From: Aminicenans sp964648465
Lineage (GTDB): Bacteria; Acidobacteriota; Aminicenantia; Aminicenantales; Aminicenantaceae
DNA: 64,000 nucleotides
Direction: 5' to 3'
Assembly: GCA_964648465.1 (NCBI GenBank)
Contig: CAZYMU010000002.1
Span: 1 to 64,000, forward strand
Positions within the stretch are counted from its first letter, which is position 1. Each line of letters opens with the position of its first letter. The translations under genes were made by a program, and so were the position numbers. The notes under the pieces were generated by a model that did not search any database, was not told the DNA's origin, and saw only the letters and a program-made list of their open reading frames with translations. This document shows positions 9,263 to 16,684 of the stretch, piece after piece.

Positions 9263-9332
9263 TATTCTCCCACCTTGTTTTGAATAAACCTAGGAAAGTT
9301 TTTATATTAGAAATAGAAACAAAGGCTTCCTT

Positions 9333-10433
9333 TTATATCTTCATTGGCATTAACACATACTTATATTCTACCTCTTCATCATTTTCTGGTTTAATTAATA
9401 CGGCGCTGTTTCCATCCTTTAGTTCAAACCGAACCTTGTCTGATTTTACAATTGAAAGAAAATCAAGAAGATATTGAGAATTAAACCCCACCTCGATTTG
9501 TTCGCCATCGTAGTCAATCTCAACCTTATCCTTGGCTTCTCCAATTTCAGGACTAGATGAGAATAGTCTTAATTGGTCTTTTTCAATATTAAACTTGACT
9601 CCTCTTGATCTCTCTGTAGATAAAAGAGAAACCCTTCTAATCGCATCTGCAAATTCTTCTCTCGAAACAATCATTATATTTTTATTGTCGCTCGGGATAA
9701 CAGCTTCATAATTTGGAAATTTACCATCAATCACTCTTGAAATAAGAGTTCTGTTTCCAACCCTGAAAAATAAATTATTTTCATCAAGGTCAAATTCAAT
9801 AGAATCATTTTCAAATTTTCTTAATTCACTAAGAGTCTTTTTTGATACTATTCTTCTTATTTCGCTTTCTAAGTTCATATTGTCCATAGATACCGAAGTG
9901 TAAGCAAGTCTATGGCCATCCGTACTTACTAACTCCATAGTATCCTTCTTAAGCATCATTAGCGCACCGTTTAAATAGTACCTTTGTTCCTGTGTTATTG
10001 AAAAATATACCTTTTCTATCATCTCTCTTAATTTATCACTTTGGAGGAAAATCTTTTTTATAAATTTCGGTTCAGGAACTGGAGGGTAGTCTTCTTTGGA
10101 TAAGCACAACACTTTAAATTGACTGTCACCTGCAGAAATCTTCATCGTTAAATCATTACTCTCTTCAAAAACAACTTCTTGCCCCTCTGAAATGGATTTA
10201 ACTATTTCAAATAACTTCTTACCTGATACTGTTATTACCCCTTTCTCATACACCTTGGCTGGAAAATGACTTTTTATTCCTACCTCTAAGTCAGTTCCAG
10301 TAATTTCAACTTTATCCTCTAATACACTAATTAGTATATTTGCCAGTATCGGCATTGTGCTTCTTTTTTCTAGAATTCCTTGGAATATTTGTAGCTCCTG
10401 AAGGATTTTTTCTTTTTCAATTACAAATTTCAT
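9333..10433 (-). CDS. dnaN: DNA polymerase III sliding clamp (beta subunit)
   Basis: The 366-residue ring-forming processivity clamp with three repeated domains. Diagnostic pieces are LQIFQGILEKRSTMPILANI near the start, DGHRLAY in the middle, and the C-terminal YKYVLMPMKI, which matches the PMRL-type end of DnaN that lines the partner-binding pocket. A GAGGTGG ribosome site precedes the ATG. It follows dnaA on the same strand, the classical order. recF and gyrB are not next; a DoxX gene follows instead. Confidence 0.97.
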   Translation of the reverse strand: MKFVIEKEKILQELQIFQGILEKRSTMPILANILISVLEDKVEITGTDLEVGIKSHFPAKVYEKGVITVSGKKLFEIVKSISEGQEVVFEESNDLTMKISAGDSQFKVLCLSKEDYPPVPEPKFIKKIFLQSDKLREMIEKVYFSITQEQRYYLNGALMMLKKDTMELVSTDGHRLAYTSVSMDNMNLESEIRRIVSKKTLSELRKFENDSIEFDLDENNLFFRVGNRTLISRVIDGKFPNYEAVIPSDNKNIMIVSREEFADAIRRVSLLSTERSRGVKFNIEKDQLRLFSSSPEIGEAKDKVEIDYDGEQIEVGFNSQYLLDFLSIVKSDKVRFELKDGNSAVLIKPENDEEVEYKYVLMPMKI

Positions 10434-10544
10434 TTTTCCACCTCGCTATATTATATTATTATTATCCAATTATAGACAAAGATAAATAACAATAATTATA
10501 AAAGCAAATGAAATGTGAAAAAATTTCATAATAGGTTGATTCTT

Positions 10545-11876
10545 TTAGTAAATATAGTTAATTATTTTTTTTATTTCTCTGTTGAATTCTGGACTATCAT
10601 TTCGCAGTTTTTCTATTTTTTGGATACTGTAAATAACAGTTGTATGATGTTTTCCACCGAATTTTTTTCCTATTTCTGGAAGAGAATTTTTTGTGAGCTC
10701 TTTTGATAAGTACATAGCGATCTGTCTTGGAAAGACAACCTTTGGGGAGTTATTTTTCGATTTCAGCTGGGACAACTTTATCTTGAATTGGTGACAGATG
10801 ATGTTTTGAATTTTTTCTACCGTGATAATATTTGATGTGGAATCCAATAAGTCTTTCAATGCATCTTTAGTAACATCTAGGTCTATCTCTTTTCCTTTGA
10901 GTGAAGCGTAAGCAATAACACGTCGCAAGAATCCTTCAAGTTCTCTTACATTGGAGTGAACTTTATCTGCAATATATAAAGCTACGCTTTCAGGTAAAAT
11001 GATTCCCTCTAGCTCTGATTTTTTTTTAAGGATAGCAATCCTCGTTTCAATATCTGGAGGCTTTAGGTCAGCAATTAAGCCCCATTCAAAACGGGAACGA
11101 AATCTTTCTTCGAGGTTTGGTATCTCTTTAGGTGGGCAATCGCTTGATATAACTATTTGCTTTTGGCTGTCGTAAAGATGGTTGAATGTGTGGAAAAATT
11201 CTTCTTTTGTTCTTTCTCTTCCTGCAAGGTAGTGGATATCATCTATAAGGAGCACGTCTATGCTCCGGTATTTCTGACGAAAATCAAGGATTTTCCCATA
11301 TTGTAAATGATTAATAAGATCATTCATAAACTTCTCAGTCGTAATATATAATATTTTTAGTCCACGGATATCGTTTAGAATATAATGTCCAATAGCGTTC
11401 ATTAGATGGGTTTTTCCTAGGCCTGCACCACCGTAAATATAGAGAGGATTATATGATGTGGCAGGGTTTTTAGACACTGCGATTGCAGCCGCATGTGCGA
11501 ACTGGTTGCATGAGCCGACAATAAAATTTTCAAAAGTATATTTAGGATTTAAATTAGGATTTAACAAAGAGCCATGTTTTGATTTTCTCTCACCTGGAGG
11601 CCGGCGGATGAATGAAGATGTCGTTTCTTCTAAAATGTATTTTATCTCATAAACCTTACCAAATAATTCTTGAGAGGATTTATTTATTAGTTTTGAGTAG
11701 TGGAAGGACAGCCACTCTTTAAAATAAGAATTAGGAACCTTTATGTAAATAACGTCGTCTTCCGTTCCTATATAGATAGTAGGATCAAGCCAGGTTTCGT
11801 AGCTGTTTTTATCAATTTTATCTTTAATATTATCTTTGATTTGTAACCAATAGTTAAATTTATCTTGTTGTTGCAT
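10545..11876 (-). CDS. dnaA: Chromosomal replication initiator protein DnaA
   Basis: AAA+ initiator. Domain I is at the N-terminus (NYWLQIKDNI), the ATPase domain follows (TFENFIVG, Walker A GGAGLGKTHLMNAIG, Walker B LLIDDIHYLAG), and the DNA-binding domain ends with the DnaA signature (PRQIAMYLSKEL ... KFGGKHHTTVIYS). I chose the ATG at 11876, because the open frame upstream starts with a GTG at 11909 that lies inside a DnaA-box palindrome. The box cluster and promoter upstream suggest self-regulation. Confidence 0.97.
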   Translation of the reverse strand: MQQQDKFNYWLQIKDNIKDKIDKNSYETWLDPTIYIGTEDDVIYIKVPNSYFKEWLSFHYSKLINKSSQELFGKVYEIKYILEETTSSFIRRPPGERKSKHGSLLNPNLNPKYTFENFIVGSCNQFAHAAAIAVSKNPATSYNPLYIYGGAGLGKTHLMNAIGHYILNDIRGLKILYITTEKFMNDLINHLQYGKILDFRQKYRSIDVLLIDDIHYLAGRERTKEEFFHTFNHLYDSQKQIVISSDCPPKEIPNLEERFRSRFEWGLIADLKPPDIETRIAILKKKSELEGIILPESVALYIADKVHSNVRELEGFLRRVIAYASLKGKEIDLDVTKDALKDLLDSTSNIITVEKIQNIICHQFKIKLSQLKSKNNSPKVVFPRQIAMYLSKELTKNSLPEIGKKFGGKHHTTVIYSIQKIEKLRNDSPEFNREIKKIINYIY

Positions 11877-11888
11877 TTTTATAATTAA

Positions 11889-11921
11889 GATTTCCACACA
11901 ATTTTCCACAACTGTGGAAAA
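11889..11921. promoter_or_regulatory. DnaA-box cluster upstream of dnaA
   Basis: Two perfect TTTTCCACA nonamers face each other with a 2-bp gap (11902-11910 on +, 11913-11921 on -), and a third near copy ATTTCCACA lies at 11890-11898. These are one base from the TTATCCACA consensus. They lie between the dnaA promoter and start codon, so they could repress dnaA, belong to oriC, or both. A further 110-bp A+T-rich spacer between dnaN and dnaA (10434-10544) could supply an unwinding region. Confidence 0.75.
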
Positions 11922-11963
11922 CCTTAAGGTTTTGCTGGTTGCCGATTTTGAGGAGGCACGGGT

Positions 11964-11992
11964 ATAATAGCACTCCCATTTTTGGATTTCAA
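11964..11992 (-). promoter_or_regulatory. Probable sigma-70 promoter of dnaA
   Basis: On the - strand, TTGAAA (11987-11992) and TATTAT (11964-11969) are separated by exactly 17 bases. Transcription would start near 11957, giving a leader of about 80 bases that runs through the DnaA boxes. Confidence 0.6.
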
Positions 11993-12011
11993 GAAGTTTA
12001 TATCAATTTTT

Positions 12012-14969
12012 TTAAAAGTCGAAACCAATCCAAAATTTTGTCTGAAATTTTCCAACAGGATCAAACTTGAGAGGGTTAGAAAAATCAGGAAATTCCAGCC
12101 TCTTTACAAATTCTATATGGAAAGGCAGCCCCAAAAAGAAAAATTGGAAACCGAAACCGTAGGATCCTAGAGCATCAAAAAATCTGTATTTAGGAAGTCC
12201 GTATTCATCAGTTCCAGCATATGAGGCAAATTGAGCGGAGTATCCTTTTAGTTTTGAACGGGAAACATCAAAGAAGAGAGTTCCTCGAACAGGTCCAATT
12301 TGTCCAATAATAGTATTGGCAGCGTTTATGACAGGGAATCGGAATTCAAGGTTTGAATACCAACCCTCATTTCCGACAATACTATAGTAATAAGCTGATC
12401 GCACCTGGTTGTTTCCTCCAAAATAGGTGATATATGGATTTTTACCGCGGCTGACGAAACAATTTATACGAAACGCCAGGAGGAAATCGCTTCCGATATT
12501 GAGATACTTCCGGTAGTCCGCTTGAACAGTTGTATTCCGGAGGAAGCTACTTGAAATCGGAATTCCCTGCGTTACACCAAATCGGAAAGTATTGCCTGCT
12601 GTCGGGCCATAGTATTTGAAGTGAGTAGTTTCCCCTGTCAAAGAGAGAGAGGCGGAAACCATGCTTCCATTCCAGAACATAGAATAGCCACCGCCCCCAT
12701 AAAATTGATTGAGGTATGGGTCGTAAAAATCTTCTTCGTAGTGATTGTAAGATAAGGTTCCTTGTGTTCTGTAGTACAGGCTGAAAGGATAATATGCGCT
12801 GACGTTTATTCCTGAGATTTTTCTCGTGGCAATAGCGTCTCGGTATGACAGAAAGTTGAAAAGAGAAGGGTTAAAGTAATAATAAGAAGGGTAATAAAAG
12901 ATAGTATACTGAAAAGCTGATGCCATGTATTGCAGTCTGTTTTTTTGATTAAGATAGGAGAAATAGTAGGAACGGAAATTTCTTACCTGGTAAGCTGTGA
13001 GCGAAAAGGTATAATCTCTAAACAGATCGGAAAAAGAGAGGGCAGAACCTCCGTATATTGAACCATCTGTTGAAATAATAGTATCAACAGGAGGTCGGCC
13101 TGTAAGATATAATTTGCCCATGCCTTTATGTGCTTGAATCTTTTTCTTGTCAATTTCGAAAGTCACTATGGGCTCAAACTTCTTGAATTCATCATCAGGT
13201 GATTTTTCAGCAAAAGAGATGTTTTTCTCGACTTCTCCTTCGAGATCGCTCTTGAAAACTTGAAATGACCCCTTGTTGAATGAAGAAAATATTATTGTTT
13301 TGGGGCTTTTCGGATGAGGAAAAGGAAAAAAGTTTCCCGTTGTGACATCTGTATAGCGTTTGAGTTCGCCTGTTTTCAGGTTTAAGGAGTAAATATTGAA
13401 TGCGCCTCGAGTATCGCCAGAAAAATATATTTTTTCTGAATCTCGAGAGAACTCGGGTGTGATTGTATTAGCCCTTCCGAAAGTAAGTTGGGTCTTATTC
13501 TTTAAATTGTTTATTGGGGACATAAAAAGTTTGTCATAAGTATCGAGATGAATTGTATAGGCAACAAACTTTCCGTCAGGCGAAATGCTGGGAGCCTTCT
13601 CAAAGACATCGTCTTCTGTCATGTTAAGGATTTTGCTGTTCTTAAGGTTTATTTTGAAGATATCTGGGATTCCGTTTTTGAATGCAGTAAAAAGAAGTTC
13701 TTCTTTCTCAGGGAAAAAACAGGGGGATGCGGGTTGGTCGTAAGGAATCTTAATTGCTTTTAAGGTTTTTCCTGTTAATGCGTTTATAATATAAAGGGAA
13801 TGTTTCTGTCCTGCCCGGCCGAAGAAAGCAATCATGTCTCCATCCGGAGACCACGAGAGGTCTTTTCCCTTGGACGGATCGATTTCCCTTTTAATGTGTT
13901 CGTACTTAAGTGTATAGCCCTTTGTAATGTTCTTGATAACACTTCCGTCCTTTGTTGAAAGAAGAACAATATCGATGTCGCTGTCCTTAACATTATAAGT
14001 GAGGATGGCAACTATATCTCCTGATGGAGAAATAGCATGAGAAAAGGAGAAGTAATATGGATTTAAAGGGAATTCAGGACCTATGGGAATGCTGTAATCT
14101 TCAGGGTTTTCCCTTAAGAAAAAGGGTCTGAATCTGTTACGCAGGTATTTTTTGAATTCGTAATTAAATTCTTTGTGTTCTATGTTGAAGGCTCTTTTTA
14201 TAGAGTTAGTTTTCCCAACGAGAGAAGAGTTCTTCATTGAATGCCAGAAGGACTGGATTCCATTTTTTCCGTATTTGAACTCAATAAATTCATATATTGC
14301 ATGGCCAAAATCGTAAGCTGGATCTCGAGGCAGCAGGTATTGAGAATACAGCTCTCCCTTTTTGTTTATTTCTGGAATCCTGTCGTTTAGAACGCTGTCG
14401 CGTAAGATTAATGAGGACCAACAGGACCAGTTGTGTGTATTATACTCTGAAAAACCTTCCATAATCCAGTTAGCAGGTTGAGAAACTGAATAAAGCATGC
14501 CTCCCGGACTTCCCCAGAGAAGGTCGTACTCAAAGATGTGTGTCAATTCATGTTCTACAAGGTCTTGGAGTTCGTCATCAGGCATATCTCCGTGCAGGGC
14601 AACGCGGTAAAGGAGGGGTTCTGCTACGCCCAAGACTCCCTCTGGCATCTGAAAAAGATTTGTCTGCTGGAAATCAGTTGTCGTGGAATAATAAAGAAGG
14701 GGCACTTTGGCGGAAAGATCGTGCTTAATGTCATTACTTATTCTTTTGTATGCGCTTTCGGCTAATTCTGCAATTCTTTTTAGAGTTCGGACATCTTTGG
14801 AGTAATAGTAAATATCGAAATGATCCGTATCGTAGTAGTCCCAATCAAATTTTGTATAAAGGACTTTATTTTTCCCGTAGTAAGGGAAATATATGAATTG
14901 TGAGAAACCAGAAGATGCCAAAGCAGTTAAAAGAAGGAAAAATGTGATATGTTTTATTAAATTTTTCAT
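12012..14969 (-). CDS. Exported metalloprotease-like / propeller / beta-barrel surface protein
   Basis: A 985-residue protein with a signal peptide (to about residue 23). Residues ~40-280 look like an MA-clan gluzincin domain: H140-E-L-T-H144, with a plausible third zinc ligand at E171 in WIMEGFSEY. Residues ~300-600 hold PD40/WD40-like propeller repeats (SPSGDIVA, SWSPDGDMIAFFG, SPDGKFVAYT). The last ~350 residues alternate aromatic strands and end in GFDF, an outer-membrane barrel ending. This suggests a surface-anchored peptidase. Neighbours are two lipoproteins upstream on the same strand. The substrate is unknown. Confidence 0.78.
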   Translation of the reverse strand: MKNLIKHITFFLLLTALASSGFSQFIYFPYYGKNKVLYTKFDWDYYDTDHFDIYYYSKDVRTLKRIAELAESAYKRISNDIKHDLSAKVPLLYYSTTTDFQQTNLFQMPEGVLGVAEPLLYRVALHGDMPDDELQDLVEHELTHIFEYDLLWGSPGGMLYSVSQPANWIMEGFSEYNTHNWSCWSSLILRDSVLNDRIPEINKKGELYSQYLLPRDPAYDFGHAIYEFIEFKYGKNGIQSFWHSMKNSSLVGKTNSIKRAFNIEHKEFNYEFKKYLRNRFRPFFLRENPEDYSIPIGPEFPLNPYYFSFSHAISPSGDIVAILTYNVKDSDIDIVLLSTKDGSVIKNITKGYTLKYEHIKREIDPSKGKDLSWSPDGDMIAFFGRAGQKHSLYIINALTGKTLKAIKIPYDQPASPCFFPEKEELLFTAFKNGIPDIFKINLKNSKILNMTEDDVFEKAPSISPDGKFVAYTIHLDTYDKLFMSPINNLKNKTQLTFGRANTITPEFSRDSEKIYFSGDTRGAFNIYSLNLKTGELKRYTDVTTGNFFPFPHPKSPKTIIFSSFNKGSFQVFKSDLEGEVEKNISFAEKSPDDEFKKFEPIVTFEIDKKKIQAHKGMGKLYLTGRPPVDTIISTDGSIYGGSALSFSDLFRDYTFSLTAYQVRNFRSYYFSYLNQKNRLQYMASAFQYTIFYYPSYYYFNPSLFNFLSYRDAIATRKISGINVSAYYPFSLYYRTQGTLSYNHYEEDFYDPYLNQFYGGGGYSMFWNGSMVSASLSLTGETTHFKYYGPTAGNTFRFGVTQGIPISSSFLRNTTVQADYRKYLNIGSDFLLAFRINCFVSRGKNPYITYFGGNNQVRSAYYYSIVGNEGWYSNLEFRFPVINAANTIIGQIGPVRGTLFFDVSRSKLKGYSAQFASYAGTDEYGLPKYRFFDALGSYGFGFQFFFLGLPFHIEFVKRLEFPDFSNPLKFDPVGKFQTKFWIGFDF

Positions 14970-14987
14970 GCTTTCTCCCTGTTTAAT

Positions 14988-15647
14988 TTAGTTGGAAATA
15001 ATATATCTTTCCTGGGTTCTTTTAGTGCCGAGCATATGGGCGAAAAGCTTATCCTTGAGATTCTTAACAAGGTCAAAGAATGCGAAATAGGCAGTCTGGT
15101 TTGGGTTTTTATAGGATTTTGTTTCTTTAAAATTTCTTTTGTACACAATTTTTCCTGTTTGTGTGTCAATGAGATAAACCTCAAGATGAAGAGTGTAAAA
15201 TTTTCTTTGAGCGAATTTAGATTCTGATGGGAATGGACTTTCCTGCTCTTTCTTTAGTTTCTTTATAAGGGCCTTGCGGGTTTCCTGTGAGTATTGGATG
15301 CTTCCCGTAAAAAGAACGGATTCTTTTTCGTCGACGGAAAGATTTTTCCAGAAATCCTCATCCTTGAAAATGTCTTCTTTCTCTAAAGGAACTTTCTTTG
15401 AGGAGATTTTATTTTCAAGTTTTTGCCCGAGTTCGGTAGCAAAAAAGTCTTTTAGTTCGTTATTGATGTTGAAATTTTTTGTTTCTTCTTTTACAAAAAA
15501 GTCGGCAATGATAATTTCTTTAAATTTGTCGAGATTAACAGCAGGTTTTTGAGAAACTTCAATTCTTGCTTTCCAGTATTCATTTGACGCACAGGAAGAA
15601 AGCACCAGAATGATAACTAAAAGAATGAACCTATTTTTTTTCATCAT
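14988..15647 (-). CDS. Hypothetical lipoprotein
   Basis: An N-terminal leader (MMKKNRFILLVIILVLSSC) ends in a lipobox cysteine. The body has no domain I recognise; residues ~35-60 (EIIIADFFV) and ~150-175 (HLEVYLIDTQTGKIVY) resemble the fold of lipoproteins that are assembled into TolB/GNA1162-like N-terminal domains, but this is weak. I chose 15647 over the ATG at 15680 because the leader starts there. It overlaps the TPR lipoprotein gene and lies 18 bases before the metalloprotease-barrel gene, suggesting a common envelope function. Confidence 0.7.
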   Translation of the reverse strand: MMKKNRFILLVIILVLSSCASNEYWKARIEVSQKPAVNLDKFKEIIIADFFVKEETKNFNINNELKDFFATELGQKLENKISSKKVPLEKEDIFKDEDFWKNLSVDEKESVLFTGSIQYSQETRKALIKKLKKEQESPFPSESKFAQRKFYTLHLEVYLIDTQTGKIVYKRNFKETKSYKNPNQTAYFAFFDLVKNLKDKLFAHMLGTKRTQERYIISN

Positions 15648-15981
15648 CGGTATTCTCTCTGGATTTTTTAAAATTTTCATAGTTTGATTTGATATGCTTA
15701 TTTCCCGGGCTGATTTTTAATGCCTCGTCGTATTCTTTTTTTGCTTTATCCAGGAGCCCTTTTTTTTCATAAGCCACAGCAAGGTTATTGTGTGCTGATG
15801 CAGAATTTGGATTAGATTTTAAGCATTTTTCCCAGCGGAAGATAGCTTCATCCCACAAATCTTTTTTAGCGGCCTGAATGCCAAAACTAAGCTGGTTTTG
15901 GGTAAGAGAAGAAACACAGCCGGAAATGACAAACATAAGGGGAACAATCAGAATAATAGAAAATATTGTTTTTTTGGTCAT
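15631..15981 (-). CDS. TPR-containing lipoprotein
   Basis: A leader ending in a lipobox-like VISGC (cysteine ~22) is followed by two tetratricopeptide repeats (LWDEAIFRWEKCLKSNPNSA and the next repeat through LDKAKKEYDEALKISPGN). It is short (116 aa), so it is probably a scaffold or assembly partner. It is first in a three-gene - strand set with another lipoprotein and the large barrel protein, reminiscent of envelope-complex accessory lipoproteins. Confidence 0.8.
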   Translation of the reverse strand: MTKKTIFSIILIVPLMFVISGCVSSLTQNQLSFGIQAAKKDLWDEAIFRWEKCLKSNPNSASAHNNLAVAYEKKGLLDKAKKEYDEALKISPGNKHIKSNYENFKKSRENTDDEKK

Positions 15982-16033
15982 TTTAACTTTTCCATCTTAA
16001 AGTTACTTGTTATTCTTGCTTTCGTCAAGTCCT

Positions 16034-16060
16034 CCTGGGTTATTCATAAAGAATGCCGAC
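16034..16060 (+). repeat. Dispersed repeat, copy 1
   Basis: CCTGGGTTATTCATAAAGAA followed by TGCCGAC. It matches copy 6 (23025-23052, opposite strand) with one mismatch over 26 bases, and less closely copy 3 (22458-22487). Confidence 0.7.
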
Positions 16061-16089
16061 ACCAATATTTATTTTCCATGAAACGATCA

Positions 16090-16250
16090 GAACTAGTTTA
16101 TCCTCTATCATATCGATAATATAATTTAAATATATTATCAGCAATTATGACCAATTTGGGTCGTTCTTTATAGAAATCTCATGACTACTTTATCCTTCAT
16201 CTTTTACATAATTTATTATAAGCAATTTTCGTACCAAATTGGTAAGGCGG
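16090..16250. repeat. Imperfect tandem duplication, unit about 85-90 bp
   Basis: Both units share the ordered blocks ACTA-TTTATCCT, ATAAT, AGCAATT and a CCAA-TTGG block. The last is ACCAATTTGG at 16150-16159 in unit 1 and CCAAATTGGT at 16234-16243 in unit 2, which are also exact inverted complements. Confidence 0.45.
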
Positions 16251-16407
16251 GATAGCAAACTTATCGCGTTTTATTTGTTATTAAAAGAGGACACATGCTT
16301 TAAATAATAATTTTCGGATTTTTTATTTCAGCCTGATTGATTGTTTTTCTCTATATGGTTAGATCGATGGTAAGTTGGATCGGCTCGTAAATCATGAAAA
16401 TTAGGTA

Positions 16408-16436
16408 TTGGAATTTCATTAGAAATATGGTATAAA
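16408..16436 (+). promoter_or_regulatory. Probable promoter of rpmB
   Basis: TTGGAA (16408-16413) and TATAAA (16431-16436) with a 17-base spacer, 23 bases before the rpmB start codon. Confidence 0.5.
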
Positions 16437-16459
16437 AGATTTCTTTAGCGAGACATACA

Positions 16460-16651
16460 ATGCCGAAAGAATGTAAGATTTGTGGAAAAAAGCCTGTCTT
16501 CGGACACAGCGTTAGTCATTCACATAAAGCTTCTAAGAGAAAATGGAAACCGAACCTGCAACGTGTTAAAATTCAGACTGAATCTGGGGCAAAACGTGTT
16601 TGGGTTTGCACAAGATGTATTCGTTCGGGGAGAGTTCAGAAAGCTCTTTAA
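16460..16651 (+). CDS. rpmB: 50S ribosomal protein L28
   Basis: Begins MPKECKICGKKPVFGHSVSH and ends in KRVWVCTRCIRSGRV, the L28 pattern with two CxxC pairs (residues 5-8 and 50-53), so it is the zinc-binding form. Length 63 aa is typical. It stands alone on the + strand between two - strand gene blocks, with its own promoter and only a weak ribosome site. Confidence 0.96.
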   Translation: MPKECKICGKKPVFGHSVSHSHKASKRKWKPNLQRVKIQTESGAKRVWVCTRCIRSGRVQKAL

Positions 16652-16658
16652 CCTTGAC

Positions 16659-16682
16659 TCGTGAATAACCCACGTTAGGTTA
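16659..16682. repeat. Dispersed repeat, copy 2
   Basis: CTCGTGAATAACCCACGTTA at 16659-16678 is identical to 22696-22715. It lies in the 33-bp gap between convergent rpmB and relA, where it could also act in termination because CGTG and CACG can pair around AATAACC. Confidence 0.65.
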
Positions 16683-16684
16683 TA

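Larger units (their letters stand above)
15982..16407. other. Divergent intergenic region with repeats
   Basis: No gene is visible between the - strand lipoprotein gene and the rpmB promoter. The stretch is A+T-rich. It holds one copy of the dispersed GAATAACCC-type repeat (16034-16060) and an imperfect tandem duplication (16090-16250). It presumably also carries the promoter of the - strand lipoprotein operon, which I could not pin down. Confidence 0.6.
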
